From the NCBI GenBank assembly GCA_033964015.1, contig CM066914.1, positions 6,315,831-6,379,830 of the forward strand: a stretch of 64,000 nucleotides of DNA, written 5' to 3'. How positions within the stretch are numbered: position 1 is the first letter of the stretch; each line of letters starts with the position of its first letter. The notes beneath the pieces are model-generated. The model was not told the DNA's origin, did no database searches, and saw nothing but the letters and a program-made list of their open reading frames with translations. Of the stretch, positions 11,828 through 35,769 are shown piece after piece. Both the position numbers and the translations under genes were made by a program. This DNA comes from Scolanthus callimorphus. Its lineage: Eukaryota; Cnidaria; Anthozoa; Actiniaria; Edwardsiidae.

Positions 11828-12177
11828 GTTTTTTGTCGTGATGTACAATGTTGTGATGTAAATTTTCTCGAACAGCTTGCTCGTTTCACTTTCGGTCACT
11901 TTCTGTTTAATTCCGAGCAATTATCGACTGTATCTGGTATAAACATGTAAACGCTTTATTGTATCATTTAAAAAACCTATTTAAAAAGCCTATACCCAAG
12001 TTTTCGAGTATAAAATTATTACCAGAAAGTTTCATAAACACAAAACATATAATTCGTCTGTGGTAATTGTTTTGTTTATTTCCGAATGCTAGCCGAGTTG
12101 CTACCGAGTAGTATTCGACTGTTCCGACGTTTGTTGCCCGCCAGGCATTCTGGGTACTTGTTGTTCGATAAACCAAG
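11828..12177. promoter_or_regulatory. Shared divergent promoter between the WBP1-like gene and SMARCD
   Basis: Only 350 bp separate the two divergent start codons, so both transcripts must begin here or in unrecognised upstream non-coding exons. No TATA box is placed for either gene, as expected for a housekeeping bidirectional promoter. The SMARCD start sits in AAGATGG, a good initiation context. Confidence 0.6.
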
Positions 12178-25660
<13,483 letters not shown>

Positions 25661-25816
25661 TGCACCCAGCAGCAGCATCGAAACAGCAGCAATGACATCT
25701 GTCAATATCATGAACTCGTAGCAGCAGTCAACTCTGACGCTGTTATATGGAGCCATCCACTATGTACACAAGGTGACAAAACAAAGCCGCGTGACAGACT
25801 TACAGTACACTTTTAA

Positions 25817-26069
25817 AGGGAGCCTGTCACGACACGCGCAGGAGCGATCATTGATTCATCAGTAAAACTCATATTAGACCATCCTATCAGATAACTATTT
25901 TTAGAATATGCAAAGCTAAAAAGCATTGTCTGGTGGATCGAGGAACATCGAGATTATAAACGATTTGTTTTCGAGGTTTTTAGCCTTCGCTGGCCATCGT
26001 TACAGGACGGATACTTCTTTGATTTGAGAGATGCGCAGAGCAGCTGCGCAGTTGCGTGACAGTCTCCCT
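25817..26069. mobile_element. TTAA-flanked MITE (element 1) in the SMARCD 3' UTR region
   Basis: Begins AGGGAGCCTGTCACG and ends CGTGACAGTCTCCCT, with TTAA immediately outside on both sides (25813-25816, 26070-26073). TTAA duplications are typical of piggyBac and Kolobok transposons. It starts 156 bp after the SMARCD stop codon and shares its right TTAA with the next element. Confidence 0.78.
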
Positions 26070-26073
26070 TTAA

Positions 26074-26261
26074 ACTGCCACTCAAGGCAGAAATCAACCA
26101 CATTCCATCAAAAAGAGCGGGGAAAAAACGCCATTCGGAAATATTAAAAAATCAATAAAATATTCACGGCGTTCGTAAAACACATTTTTCCTTCGCTACT
26201 TTTCCCTTGGATAATGGATTTTTTTGGTGAAGTGTGGTTGATTTCTGCCTTTAGTGGCGCT
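26074..26261. mobile_element. TTAA-flanked MITE (element 2), abutting element 1
   Basis: The inverted pair AAGGCAGAAATCAACCACA / TGTGGTTGATTTCTGCCTT, with outer GCCACT/AGTGGC, is bounded by TTAA at 26070-26073 and 26262-26265. The first AATAAA after the SMARCD stop (26154-26159) is inside this element, so the transposon may supply the polyadenylation signal. Confidence 0.7.
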
Positions 26262-26439
26262 TTAAGTTTGAAAAAAAAAAGACAGAAAGTGTTTGCTCGC
26301 GGTTAATTCTTAGGAAAACACGATCCAATATTTAATAATTGTTCAATGTGGCCCGTGCCTAATTATTTGGAAAATGACCAACATATTTTTAATCATGAAA
26401 ATTAAGCATTGATGGAGGAATTTTTGGACATAATATCAG

Positions 26440-26766
26440 GGTTCGTGCGCTTTCTGGGGGACAAAAAATCCAGGATTTTCCAGAAAGTTTTTTTTTCCAG
26501 GAGTGTTTATTGGGTAGAAATTCCCCCCCCCCCCCCCCCCCAAAAAAAAAAAAAAACATTTGATAAGTCTGGATGATGTCATAGTTTGCAGCCCAAAATC
26601 AGATTTACGAAACTGACTGATTCGACCACTGATGACTGACTGATTTGAGTTGAAACATTTTTTACAGGAGTTTTCCAGGATTTTCCTTAAAATTCCAGGA
26701 CTTTGAATGACTTTCCAGGAAGGAAATGAAAATCCAGGATATTCCAGGATACGTACGAACTCTGAA
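26440..26766. mobile_element. CAGGGTTCGT-type inverted-repeat element
   Basis: Starts CAGGGTTCGTGCG and ends CGTACGAACTCTG. The inside is dominated by TTCCAGGA/TCCTGGAA-like repeats and a homopolymer C run followed by a run of A (26522-26557). It belongs with the elements at 31370 and 44726. No clean target-site duplication was found. Confidence 0.65.
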
Positions 26767-27163
26767 TAACTATTTAGAACGCAAATAAAAAGCTTTACCG
26801 CTCTCATTTCAGAACGGGAAGGGCGTACGCGAATCAAATGGAATCTTTGAACTAGCATTTCATAGTACACCTATTTCAGAAATGGTTGCACCATCACAAC
26901 CTTTTCTGAAATAGGGGTATATTATGCCCAGAGACCCCTTCATCATTGGCACAAAAAAATTCGAGAAATGGACTGATGATTGTGGTTACAAATCATTTAT
27001 TTGTTGGATCGTGTTTTCTTAAAAAATACCCTTGAGGTAGCCTGAATTCAGCCGACCCTTCGCACTCGATCGTACCTCACTTTGCGAGAGGAGACGTCTC
27101 AATTCACCACAAGATTTTCTCATCCATTATGTAATTACTTACCCAAAATCGGTCAGTAGAATC

Positions 27164-27310
27164 TAGCCTGCTAGCCGGCTTTCCAGTGTTTTTTTTCGGA
27201 TATTTGATTTTCTGGCGCGCGGGATTCCTGTGTCGCGGGGGGATAGGAATCCCGCGCTCCAGAAAATCAAATATCCGAAAAAACCCACTGGAGAGCCGGC
27301 TAGCAGGCTA
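27164..27310. mobile_element. Near-perfect palindromic MITE with 9-bp TSD
   Basis: A 147-bp palindrome with termini TAGCCTGCTAGCCGGCT and AGCCGGCTAGCAGGCTA. The arms continue through CCAGTG and ATCAAATATCCG. The perfect direct repeat AGTAGAATC flanks it at 27155-27163 and 27311-27319. The 9-bp duplication again points to a Mutator-like source. A solo arm is present near 10065. Confidence 0.85.
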
Positions 27311-27538
27311 AGTAGAATCTGATTGGTTACTTTTCTCAGCTAAGACGTGCAGGCGAATGATTCCGTGACAACGCACGCTCTCCCAAGCAAAACATCGTAC
27401 GGAAATTATTCCCAATCCAGACAACCTGGCGCCACAATTGTTGAGAAGAAGGCGTGTTTTTCTTGGAAACGTTGTAAAAAAATAACGGTTTTTACTTGGC
27501 TGTGATTACAGAATGGATAAGAAAATCCCGTGGTGAAT

Positions 27539-27839
27539 AGACCTCTTTTCTCTTGGGCGTGATGTTGTCTCATTTCAGAACACGTGGCCATTTGATAATC
27601 TTTCTTTTTTGGGTTGCTTCCATATTCATTTATAAAACAGCTAAGATAGTACGCACGCTCTGATTGGTTAAGAGCTGTCCACTCTCACATTATAAACGCA
27701 CGGCAGATGCAATGCTACATTATAAACCACGGAAATTCGCCTAATATCCTCCAAAGCAAAGGAAAAGAAAGAAAGAATACTCATGGGAATGCCATGTGAC
27801 CTGAAAAGGGAAAACATCACACCCAGGCGGAAGAGGTCT
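27539..27839. mobile_element. GACCTCT-terminal MITE, copy 1
   Basis: Ends AGACCTCTTTTCTC and its complement GGAAGAGGTCT, with inner CACGTGGCCATTTG / GGAATGCCATGTGAC. A TA dinucleotide may be the duplication (TA|GACCTC ... GAGGTC|TA), which would suit a Tc1/mariner-type MITE. A related element lies at 40940-41114. Confidence 0.65.
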
Positions 27840-27841
27840 AT

Positions 27842-28262
27842 ACACCCATATCACGTTAATATGGCTTAATGATATCTTATAGTTATCAGAAAGTGAAAAA
27901 CTGCAAAGTTTGGTCAAGTTTTTTCTATAGTTTATAGTTTTTCTAAATTGATGATTTTTACAATAAAATGTATGGTGGTAGCGCATCGATACGCTACCAG
28001 CCTCGTTTTGAAAATTCATATCTCAGCCAGTTTTTGAGAAATCCTTCCCAAACTTTGCAGCTTTTCTAATACGGATGTGTTGAATTGACTTCGTTTCCTG
28101 ATAACTGCAAGATATTAAGCCTAGTTTCCATATAGTTGTATCTGCCGTATCAGTCAACCGTGAAACAAAAGAATAATTCCAATTTCCATTGTCGACTGTA
28201 GGGACAGATAAGACTATATGGAAACCAGGCCTTATTAAGCCATATTAACGTGATATGGGTGT
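27842..28262. mobile_element. ACACCCATATCACGTTAATATGG element carrying a nested MITE
   Basis: Outer inverted termini ACACCCATATCACGTTAATA and TATTAACGTGATATGGGTGT. Inside, at 28119-28230, is a second element with termini GCCTAGTTTCCATATAG and CTATATGGAAACCAGGC. It abuts the GACCTCT MITE on the left. No coding capacity. Confidence 0.7.
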
Positions 28263-28499
28263 GTTCAGACGTCTCCTCTCACAAAGTGAGGTACTATTGA
28301 GAGCGAAGAGGGATGGCTGACAAGGCTCCCCCTTGAGGTTCCTGGTTGTTTCCTAGTTGTCAAGTGCATGTGACATGCATATTGAAAAGAACTTTATAAT
28401 GAACTTGTAATATTGTGGAAACTGATAATGTAAATTAAAAGTGGAAGTATTGAAGTGAAAGTAGTTTATTCCAACTCTATGAGGCATGTAAGTACCTTT

Positions 28500-28745
28500 T
28501 CTGAATATAAAAAAAAGTCCCACAAGGCCCTTCAGGCCCAGCTGTTAATGCTCCTGTCCTCAGCGGTGATGTGTCAGCTCACTACACTCAGCACTGAGGC
28601 TCCTGTACAAGCCCCAAGCTGTTCACCAGACAGTATCTCCACAGCTCTCAAGGCCACAACTGTAGGCCACCAGGGCACTGTCATTTACACCTACCAGGTG
28701 TCTTACATGATTGATGTTGCCATGGTGATAGACACATGCATGCAA
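28500..28745 (+). pseudogene. Protein-like segment, copy 1 of an inverted pair (unidentified)
   Basis: Shares an alignable segment with 31017-31267 on the opposite strand. The best shared frame reads CQLT(T/A)LSTEAPVQAP and ends near MIDV, with one to two differences per ten residues; the frame is open in both copies. I recognise no family. It may be a duplicated exon or the coding remnant of a mobile element. An alternative frame is open in the other copy but broken by a stop here. Confidence 0.35.
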
Positions 28746-31016
28746 TACTTTGAGTGGCAATTGTGCTGACAGTTAATTTGATTCAATCCAAACAAGATTT
28801 TATTTTTTTAGAGGCCAAAATAGTGCAAGCACAATTACCACTTTACTATATCCATTATGTAATCCCAATTTCTTTGTGCCAATAATTCCAAAACAAGTTA
28901 AAACTTTTTTTTGATATTTTATTTACCACAAATTATAATGGATATAATAAAACTGATAACACTTCTGTTATTAAGGGAACATGCCAGAGATAGCAAATTA
29001 TGCCTCCATATTATTCCGTACCCCCTGTGGGATTACTCGCTCCTTTTAAAACAAAGACATCCTAACCTCCCCCACAATTAGGGCTGGAATGTTTATGACC
29101 CTGCTATTTTGAAAATGAAAACCAAGTAGAATTTACGCACTTGTCTGTAGGATTTATTTAATACTTTAAACTTTAAAATGGAACATCTAAAATATGTCTG
29201 GAATGTGTATCAGTTTTCTATCTAGTTCCCAAACTAGTAAGAGCTGCACATTTTGAGACACAATTCTTAGGGCTCAATTTGTTTTGCCTTTTTCAATAAA
29301 TGTGGTCACAGAAAAAGAATTTTTAGTTTCACAGTTGACAATAAACCATAAAAATATCCAGTCTTGTCATTTGGTGTTGCAAAGTGCAAAACATTTTGAT
29401 GCAATTTCGAGTCAAAGATTCTTGTTTTGGAACTTATTCAGCCAAATTCAATGCATTTTATGATTTGTATGCAGAAAGCCGATTTCTGTGGGTGGAACTT
29501 GCTCAAAAATTAAAACATCCAGACAAATTTCGGGTGTTCTCAGTTTTTGTAGCTGTTATTCATGTTATTTTACCTTTTTATGATGCTGCTTATGTAGTAA
29601 CGTTTTGTTTACAATATCCCGTTTTCTTTAATACTAGTTTTATAGACCGACAGTGTCATGTTTTACCACCTAATAATCATTTAAAATGTAATCTAATGCC
29701 ATTTTTAGTCATAAAAGTATTCTTTTATTGATCTAGAGATGAATCATGTAAACAAAAGTTCAGATTCCGAAATGAAAATATATTTTAACTTTTGCCATGG
29801 TTATAAAACTTCATTGTTTTTTTAAACAGTTTCAGTGAGAAAAGGAAGCATAAACAGTATACTGGTTCGAGTGTCTTTACTGTCAAACAAAGCAATGCAT
29901 TACTATGGACAGGGTGCGTCAGCTCCTGTTTTAGTCTCGATATTTTGATACCCATTGCTGTCCACAGATGTTCTTTAAAATTTTAAGTCTGCCATTTTTC
30001 CAGGCAATGTTATAGGAGATGCCAGATATTTCAAGATATTGTATTATTTATATTCGTATTAACTGGATCTCTGGATTTTTTAATGGGGATTGGCAGGTTC
30101 TCAATTTTTGTTTTAGCTGGAACTTCATAACATTAGCTTAGTTGTTATATTTTTGACAAATAGAAGAATTATTTTATATTAAAATCATTTCTTCATTCAC
30201 TTATTTATTATCAAATTAGCATTGCTTGATTAACACTTCTTCTTTGCCAACCTTGTTCGTTTGACGTTTTCAGCTATGCCATACTTTCTTTTCCAAATTT
30301 TCTGAAACTCTGAACACAGCTTCCCAATTTAAACATTTTACAATTTTACTGGAGCTTAACAAACTGACTTTCAATTTATTTGGCGATTTAGCTGTTTATA
30401 AATTATGCACAAAGTATGATCCAGAAAAAATTCCACATCTCCCCCACAGGGATAATTAAATTATCTCAAGGGACCCTTAGTTTTCAGAGGTCTGATAATG
30501 TTTAATCTCTTCTTCCAAAGTTTCCCTTCTTATAAGTACATAAGAAAATTAGTGCAATGTCTTCAATACTAGCCTTTTTTGTATAGCACAACCCATATAC
30601 TATTTTAGATCTTTCATTCAAGAGTCCTGGGAATCGAATGTGCCCCCTGGGAAAAAATGGACATCTTCTGGGATCATGAAATAAATTAATGTAACAACAA
30701 AACGTCATTAAACTTATGATAGGATTATTTTATAAGTTACTGCTAATCAATCTCAGCTGTGATATGTTATCAAATGGTAATATATTATTTAATCATCCAC
30801 AGAGTGCACTGAATGGGAAACTGCCCTGCCAAACCATGTAGTTTTAGTAGCAGAGCTTCTCATCCGAGCCCGCCAAGGACTTAGATCATATTAGGATGCC
30901 TTACAAGTTTTAAAAGCATTTCGAATAATTTTTATTGCCCACCGTCCTAAATATGCAGTTTAATTTGCTATCACAAGTAGGCATGCTACTTTAATCAGAA
31001 TGTGTGATCAGCCAAA
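28746..31016. other. Spacer between the inverted protein-like segments
   Basis: AT-rich, no gene recognised. The open frame of 115 codons at 29384-29731 has no recognised motif and AT-driven composition. A GTACCCCCTGTGGGATTA segment near 29018 and CCCCCACAGGGATAATTAA near 30440 are inverted, hinting that about 1.4 kb in between could be one decayed element. Confidence 0.35.
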
Positions 31017-31267
31017 TGTACTGCATGCATGTGTACATACCATCTTGTCAACATCAATCATGTGAAACACACAGTTGGTGTAAACGGCAATGCCCTGGCG
31101 TCCTCCAGTTGAGGCCTGGTGAGCTGAGGAGATACTGTCTGATGCGCAGTTTGGGGCTTGTACAGGAGCCTCAGTACTAAGTGCAGTGAGCTGACACACC
31201 TCCAAGTGAAGAGTTCTGGAGCATTTTCTTCAGCTGGGTCCTTCAAGGCCTTGTGGGACTTTGCCAT
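31017..31267 (-). pseudogene. Protein-like segment, copy 2 of an inverted pair (unidentified)
   Basis: The counterpart of 28500-28745. On the minus strand it starts near an ATG (MAKSHKALKDPAEE), and a separate frame carries CQLTALSTEAPVQAPNC to HMIDVDKM. It ends at a good splice-donor-like GATG|GTATGT. The two conserved stretches are in different frames, so either a splice joins them or the copy is broken. No family is recognised. Confidence 0.35.
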
Positions 31268-31369
31268 TTTCTTTACACAGTTCTTTCTGTTCCTACAATT
31301 ACAGAATTACAGCAGACTTCAGATGATTGTGTAAACTAAATGCAAATTATTCAGAAGTTCTCTTGACCA

Positions 31370-31608
31370 CAGGGTTCGTACAGCTCCTAGAAAGTCCTGG
31401 ATTTTTATCGTACACCTGGAAAACTCCTGGAAAAATGATAAACGAATTTCATCATTAACAACATCAAGAATGTGCTTATTCCAAAAATCGTTTTCAAGCT
31501 TGAAACGTTATCAAAAATGGACTGTCAAGACTGAAAAGACTGGAAAAATTCCAAAACAGCTCCTTACAACTCTTGGATTTTTTCCAATTTCTGAGTGTAC
31601 GAACCCTG
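31370..31608. mobile_element. CAGGGTTCGTAC element with 6-bp TSD
   Basis: A 239-bp element with ends CAGGGTTCGTACAG and GTGTACGAACCCTG. The direct repeat TGACCA sits exactly outside both ends (31364-31369, 31609-31614). Inner GTCCTGGATTTTT and ACTCTTGGATTTTT segments resemble the family at 26440 and 44726. The superfamily is uncertain; hAT-like elements with short duplications are one option. Confidence 0.78.
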
Positions 31609-31614
31609 TGACCA

Positions 31615-33030
31615 ATAGAAATGCATAGAGTGGATTTCAGATGAATGTCAAAAGTAAACCAGCCTTGCATTTTCTACATTCCTATTGGTTGAGAACTTGA
31701 GTCATTGTTTAGTCAGCCAATCAGAAAGCTCAGGAAAACCAAACACACAGTGACTCTTGTTTTCTTGGGCCACAACTAAATGCGAGTCACACTTACTTGT
31801 GCCATGATTGGCTGATTGTTGAATTTGTTTCATTTGTGATTGGCTAACTGTACAAGTGTATTTACTTTGCGTTTAGTTTTCGATACTCATCTGAAAAAAT
31901 GCACTCTAGTAAGGCGGTGATTATGTGAGACCGGTATGAACTCAGAGCGATCTGTGTTCGTATCAGCTCTCATACATTTCTTTACATGCGTTTACGTGAG
32001 GCCAGTCTGAAAAAAGTCCTGACCGTCAGAAGTTCATTCCGGTTGCTGACCAACACACGTCTTTCGAGTCTGTACCGGTCTCATGTAAAACACATTCAAA
32101 AAGGTACTGTAAAAGGTGGTGATTACTGTACATGAGACTATTGACAGTCCATCTGAAATCTGCTTGCCTATCATTAATATATTCATGCTTGAGGATTCCA
32201 GCCTTTTTGTCTTTTAGGGGTGGCAAATGGTAAATGCGAGATTTTCCAATACAGCGAGTTGAAGGCTTACCAATTTGAGATTGAGACGATCAAAGATTGC
32301 TCCTCATACATTCTCTGTAATTTGCGTTTATTTCTCAGAAAGCAAGATTCTGAAATCTGAGAATCCCTAAGAATTTCACAAGATTCTTCATTTTCCGAAT
32401 GACCATTTAAGTTGCCACCCCTTCTCTTCAAGGTTAAAATACTAATTTTAACTTTTGGAAAAGAGAGTTGTGGAAAAGCCCTTTGTATTATGAGCCAGCC
32501 AAGCGAAAAAGGGCCATGGTACAGAATTCCATACTTTTGAGAAAAATGCTACAGAAGGTGACAGACGTCCCATATAAATCCTTATCAAATTGAAAATTTA
32601 GACTGCAAGATCTTTTCTGGTAACCAGAGCTTCCCAGTTCATACCTTGTGGGTGGTGGTCTCATAACAGCCATTCTCAGGGCCCTTTCTATGCATGCCCT
32701 GGAATGATCAAAATCAGCCAATCAAAGACCCAGGGAACAAACTCTGGTTACATGAATAGCCCATGAATCATGAATCCTCAAACATGACTGTATGCTCTGA
32801 CTACAAAATTTCTGCAGAAACCTTGTCAGAACTGAAAGTGTGAAGGCCCGTTTTCCCAAGTAAGCAATTGGAAGTGATGGAACTCACCAATCCCTAGTTA
32901 TTCAGGGTTCTGCATCCCTAGTAACTTTGCTTTGTCAGACAAGCCAAATGTTTCCTTCACCTAGAGCATGGAAAAGATGCTGATGCAGAAGTAGCTCAAT
33001 TTCCCAATTTTTGCTAGCCTGCATAGCAAC
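31615..33030. other. Intergenic DNA, no gene recognised
   Basis: Stops in all frames over most of the stretch and no recognisable protein. It includes ordinary dispersed-repeat fragments (for example ACCGGTATGAACTCAGAGCG near 31930 and a partial mirrored segment near 32000-32080). Confidence 0.35.
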
Positions 33031-33092
33031 CTGGCTAGCTTGGTCTAACCTGGCTAGCTTGGTCTAACCTGGCTAGCTTGGTCTAACCTGGC
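33031..33092. repeat. 19-bp tandem repeat, about 3.3 copies
   Basis: CTGGCTAGCTTGGTCTAAC is repeated head to tail three times plus a partial unit. A short minisatellite with no function inferred. Confidence 0.85.
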
Positions 33093-33170
33093 TTTTTACT
33101 GAGTTTGTGTAGCAGTGCCCCAAGCCTGCCTGGCTAGCCAGGTCAGCTTGCCTCATGTAAATGGGCCCTT

Positions 33171-33579
33171 GGGTTGGTTTTCACTAGCAACATAAGCATA
33201 ATGATCAAACTAACTATTTTTTTAGTGCGGTTTTCACTGTATGACATAAGCGTAAGCATAAGCATCAGGATCAAAGGCTTCCGTTCTTACTACCGAAATC
33301 ACTAAACTGTCGGCACCCACGAAAATTTGATTGATCGTTTGTCAGTTTTGGTTCGTTCGTCTGGCTGTTTTGATCGATCGAAATGGTCACATGATATTTA
33401 AATTTTGTACCAAACAATGGAAACATTTGATACAAAATTTAAATGTCATGTGACCATTTGGATTGATCAAAACAGCCAGACGAGCGAACTGAAACTGACA
33501 AATGATCGATCAAATTTTCATGGGTGCCGACAGTTTAGTGATTTTGGTAGTATGCATACATCATAGTGAAAACCAACCC
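33171..33579. mobile_element. Inverted-repeat element with GGGTTGGTTTTCACT termini
   Basis: Ends GGGTTGGTTTTCACT and AGTGAAAACCAACCC. An inner palindrome (about 33290-33413 against 33425-33550) contains CAGCCAGACG/CGTCTGGCTG and TGGTCACATGA/TCATGTGACCA. About 409 bp with no coding content. The open frame starting at 33502 is partly inside it. Confidence 0.75.
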
Positions 33580-34440
33580 TACATGCTGACTTACAATGTA
33601 AAATTTTCATGTAAGTTTGCCAGATGCGACATACTTGTGTCATGCCTACGACATGGTCCTAGCTCTGACTTACACACACATGATTTTTTTTTTGTAAAAT
33701 GCACCAAAATTGAAAAATTGTCATGACTATGATTCATGTTTTAGGCATGAGGCGAGTATGACACATCTGGGAGACTTAGGAGAAAATCAAACAGGGTAAG
33801 TTGGCCTTAAGGATTCTGTGCTACAGTACATGCACATCAGAAGTTGAGCCATATGTTAATCAAATCCTTTTCCCGTGCAACTGATTTAAATGGTAGAATC
33901 ATCTTGGCATGCGTGTGGAAGTATCACTACATTCCTCTCTTGGAAGCCATGGTAAAAGTGACAAGAAAACATTGCAACCATAATATATCTGGCTCAACCA
34001 CTGAAAAACTTACTTTTTACCACTGAATCCATTGTTACTTGGTCACACCATTTGCGTTTTTTTTTACGATTTGTAAGACTCAGTCAATCAAAGTGCAAGC
34101 TGCTTGTTGCGTGTAAGGCTCCCAGTTATCTAAAAAGCTTATGCCAGACGGTTGGTTTCCTCTTGATTCAAGTCCAAACATACACCACTGTACTCACCAT
34201 TTTGTGTCCAGAGTGCAGTGGCTTGGACTTTGATTGACAGCTGAGTATTCCAAATCATCCCAAAAAAAAATGGTGCAACCAAGCAATAGTGGATCTGGTG
34301 GTTATAATTTGTAGATATGTTACACTGTGTAGGCCTAGTTTTCCAGTTGTCACTGTCATTGACCTGGTCGACTGGAGGGCTTGCTATGGGATTTGATGGA
34401 AGGTCTGAAGGAATTACTGCAGTTTACCAGTGATGCTTTG
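33580..34440. other. Intergenic DNA, no gene recognised
   Basis: Three small open frames (33844-34237) lack recognisable motifs or splice-linked partners. No repeat structure stood out. Confidence 0.3.
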
Positions 34441-35162
34441 AAGTACATATTATTTACTCATTGTGGTCTGACTGATTATCTGAAGGGCTCACTTTGTTCT
34501 GGCTGATGGTCTGAAGGGCTCACTGTGGTCTGGCTGATGGGCTCACTGTGGTCTGACTGATGATCTGAAGGGCTCACTGTGGTCTGGCTGATGGGCTCAC
34601 TGTGGTCTGACTGATGATCTGAAGGGCTCACTGTGGTCTGGCTGATGGGCTCACTGTGGTCTGGCTGATGATCTGATGGGCTCACTGTTGTCTGGCTGGT
34701 GGTCTGAAGGGCTCACTATGACCTGGCTGATGGGCTCACTGTGGTCTGGCTGATGATCTGAAGGGCTCACTGATCTGGCTGATGGTCTGAAGGGCTCACT
34801 ATGGTCTGGCTGATGATCTGAAGGGCTCACTATGGTCTGGCTGATGGGCTCACTGTGGTCTGACTGATGATCTGAAGGGCTCGCTGTGGTCTGGTTTATG
34901 GGCTCACTGTGGTTTGACTGATGATCTGAAGGGCTCACTGTTGTCTGGCTGATGGTCTGAAGGGCTCACTATGACCTGGCTGATGGTCTGAAGGGCTCAC
35001 TGTGGGCTGGTGGATGGTCTTAAGGGCTCACTGGCCTGGTGGATGGTTTGGGAACCCTTCTGAAGGGCTCACATGTTCTGGTGGATGGTCTAAAGGGCTC
35101 ACATGGTCTGGTGGATGGTCTGAAGGGCTCACTGTTGCCTGGTGGATGGTTTGATGGGCTCA

Positions 35163-35395
35163 CATTGTGTTGGTAGCCGCTCGAATTTTCCTCGCTAACA
35201 CACCTCAGCATGGCTGAGTCTCATGGACAAACTCAAGTTAGGCGTTCTTCACGCCTCGCCTCTAGGCACCACCCGAGGACCGGGAGCTCGCTATCGGTGT
35301 CTCAGAGATAGCAAAACTCAAAAGGGAACTGGACTCATCAAGCCATTCACAGCAGGCAAGCACTCCACCCCCGACCACAAGCTCTCATCAGCTCA
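35163..35395. other. Non-repeat segment inside the minisatellite
   Basis: This 230-bp stretch is GC-richer than its surroundings and shares nothing with the 54-bp units. On the plus strand a short frame from ATG 35212 reads VRRSSRLASR before a stop, an Arg/Ser-rich stretch of the kind seen near the start of some retroelement proteins. That resemblance is weak and untested. Confidence 0.3.
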
Positions 35396-35578
35396 CGCTG
35401 ATGATCTGAAGGGCTCACTGTGGTCTGGCTTATGGTCTCAATGTGGCCTGGTGGATGGTTTGAGAACCCTTCTGAAGGGCTCACATGGTCTGGTGGATGG
35501 TCTGAAGGGCTCACTGTGGCCTGGTGGATGGTTTGATGGGCTCACTGTGGTCTGGCTGATGGTATGAAGGGCTCATTG

Positions 35579-35769
35579 CAGGGGCAGATACAAGGAGGGT
35601 AAAGTCTCAAGCTCATGTATTAGATAGTTTAGGGGGCAGGATACAGCAAACTGTTGTCAGGACATTTTTGTAAGAGCGTTTTCTGTCCGCACTGCAAGCC
35701 CCTCCCCCTAAAAAACTGATCCACCTCTTCCTATCCACCCCCCTTTTTTAAAACCTGGATCCGCCCCTG
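35579..35769. mobile_element. CAGGGGC(A/G)GAT-type element inserted in the minisatellite
   Basis: Starts CAGGGGCAGATACAAGG and ends CCTGGATCCGCCCCTG. CATTG/CACTG lie outside the ends, a 5-bp duplication with one mismatch. The same termini and a 5-bp duplication are seen at 48958-49090. The ends resemble hAT-type elements with 5-bp duplications. Confidence 0.7.

Noticed and set aside
26436..26870. 144-codon minus frame with a poly-Gly run
   Set aside because: The Gly run is a homopolymer C tract on the plus strand inside a CAGGGTTCGT-type element.
29384..29731. 115-codon plus-strand frame
   Set aside because: AT-rich, no motif, no splice partners and no repeat elsewhere in the window; kept only as a regional note.
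34476..35211. SPSDHQ-type repetitive protein on the minus strand
   Set aside because: Explained by a 54-bp minisatellite whose period is a multiple of three; no start context, splice sites or homology.
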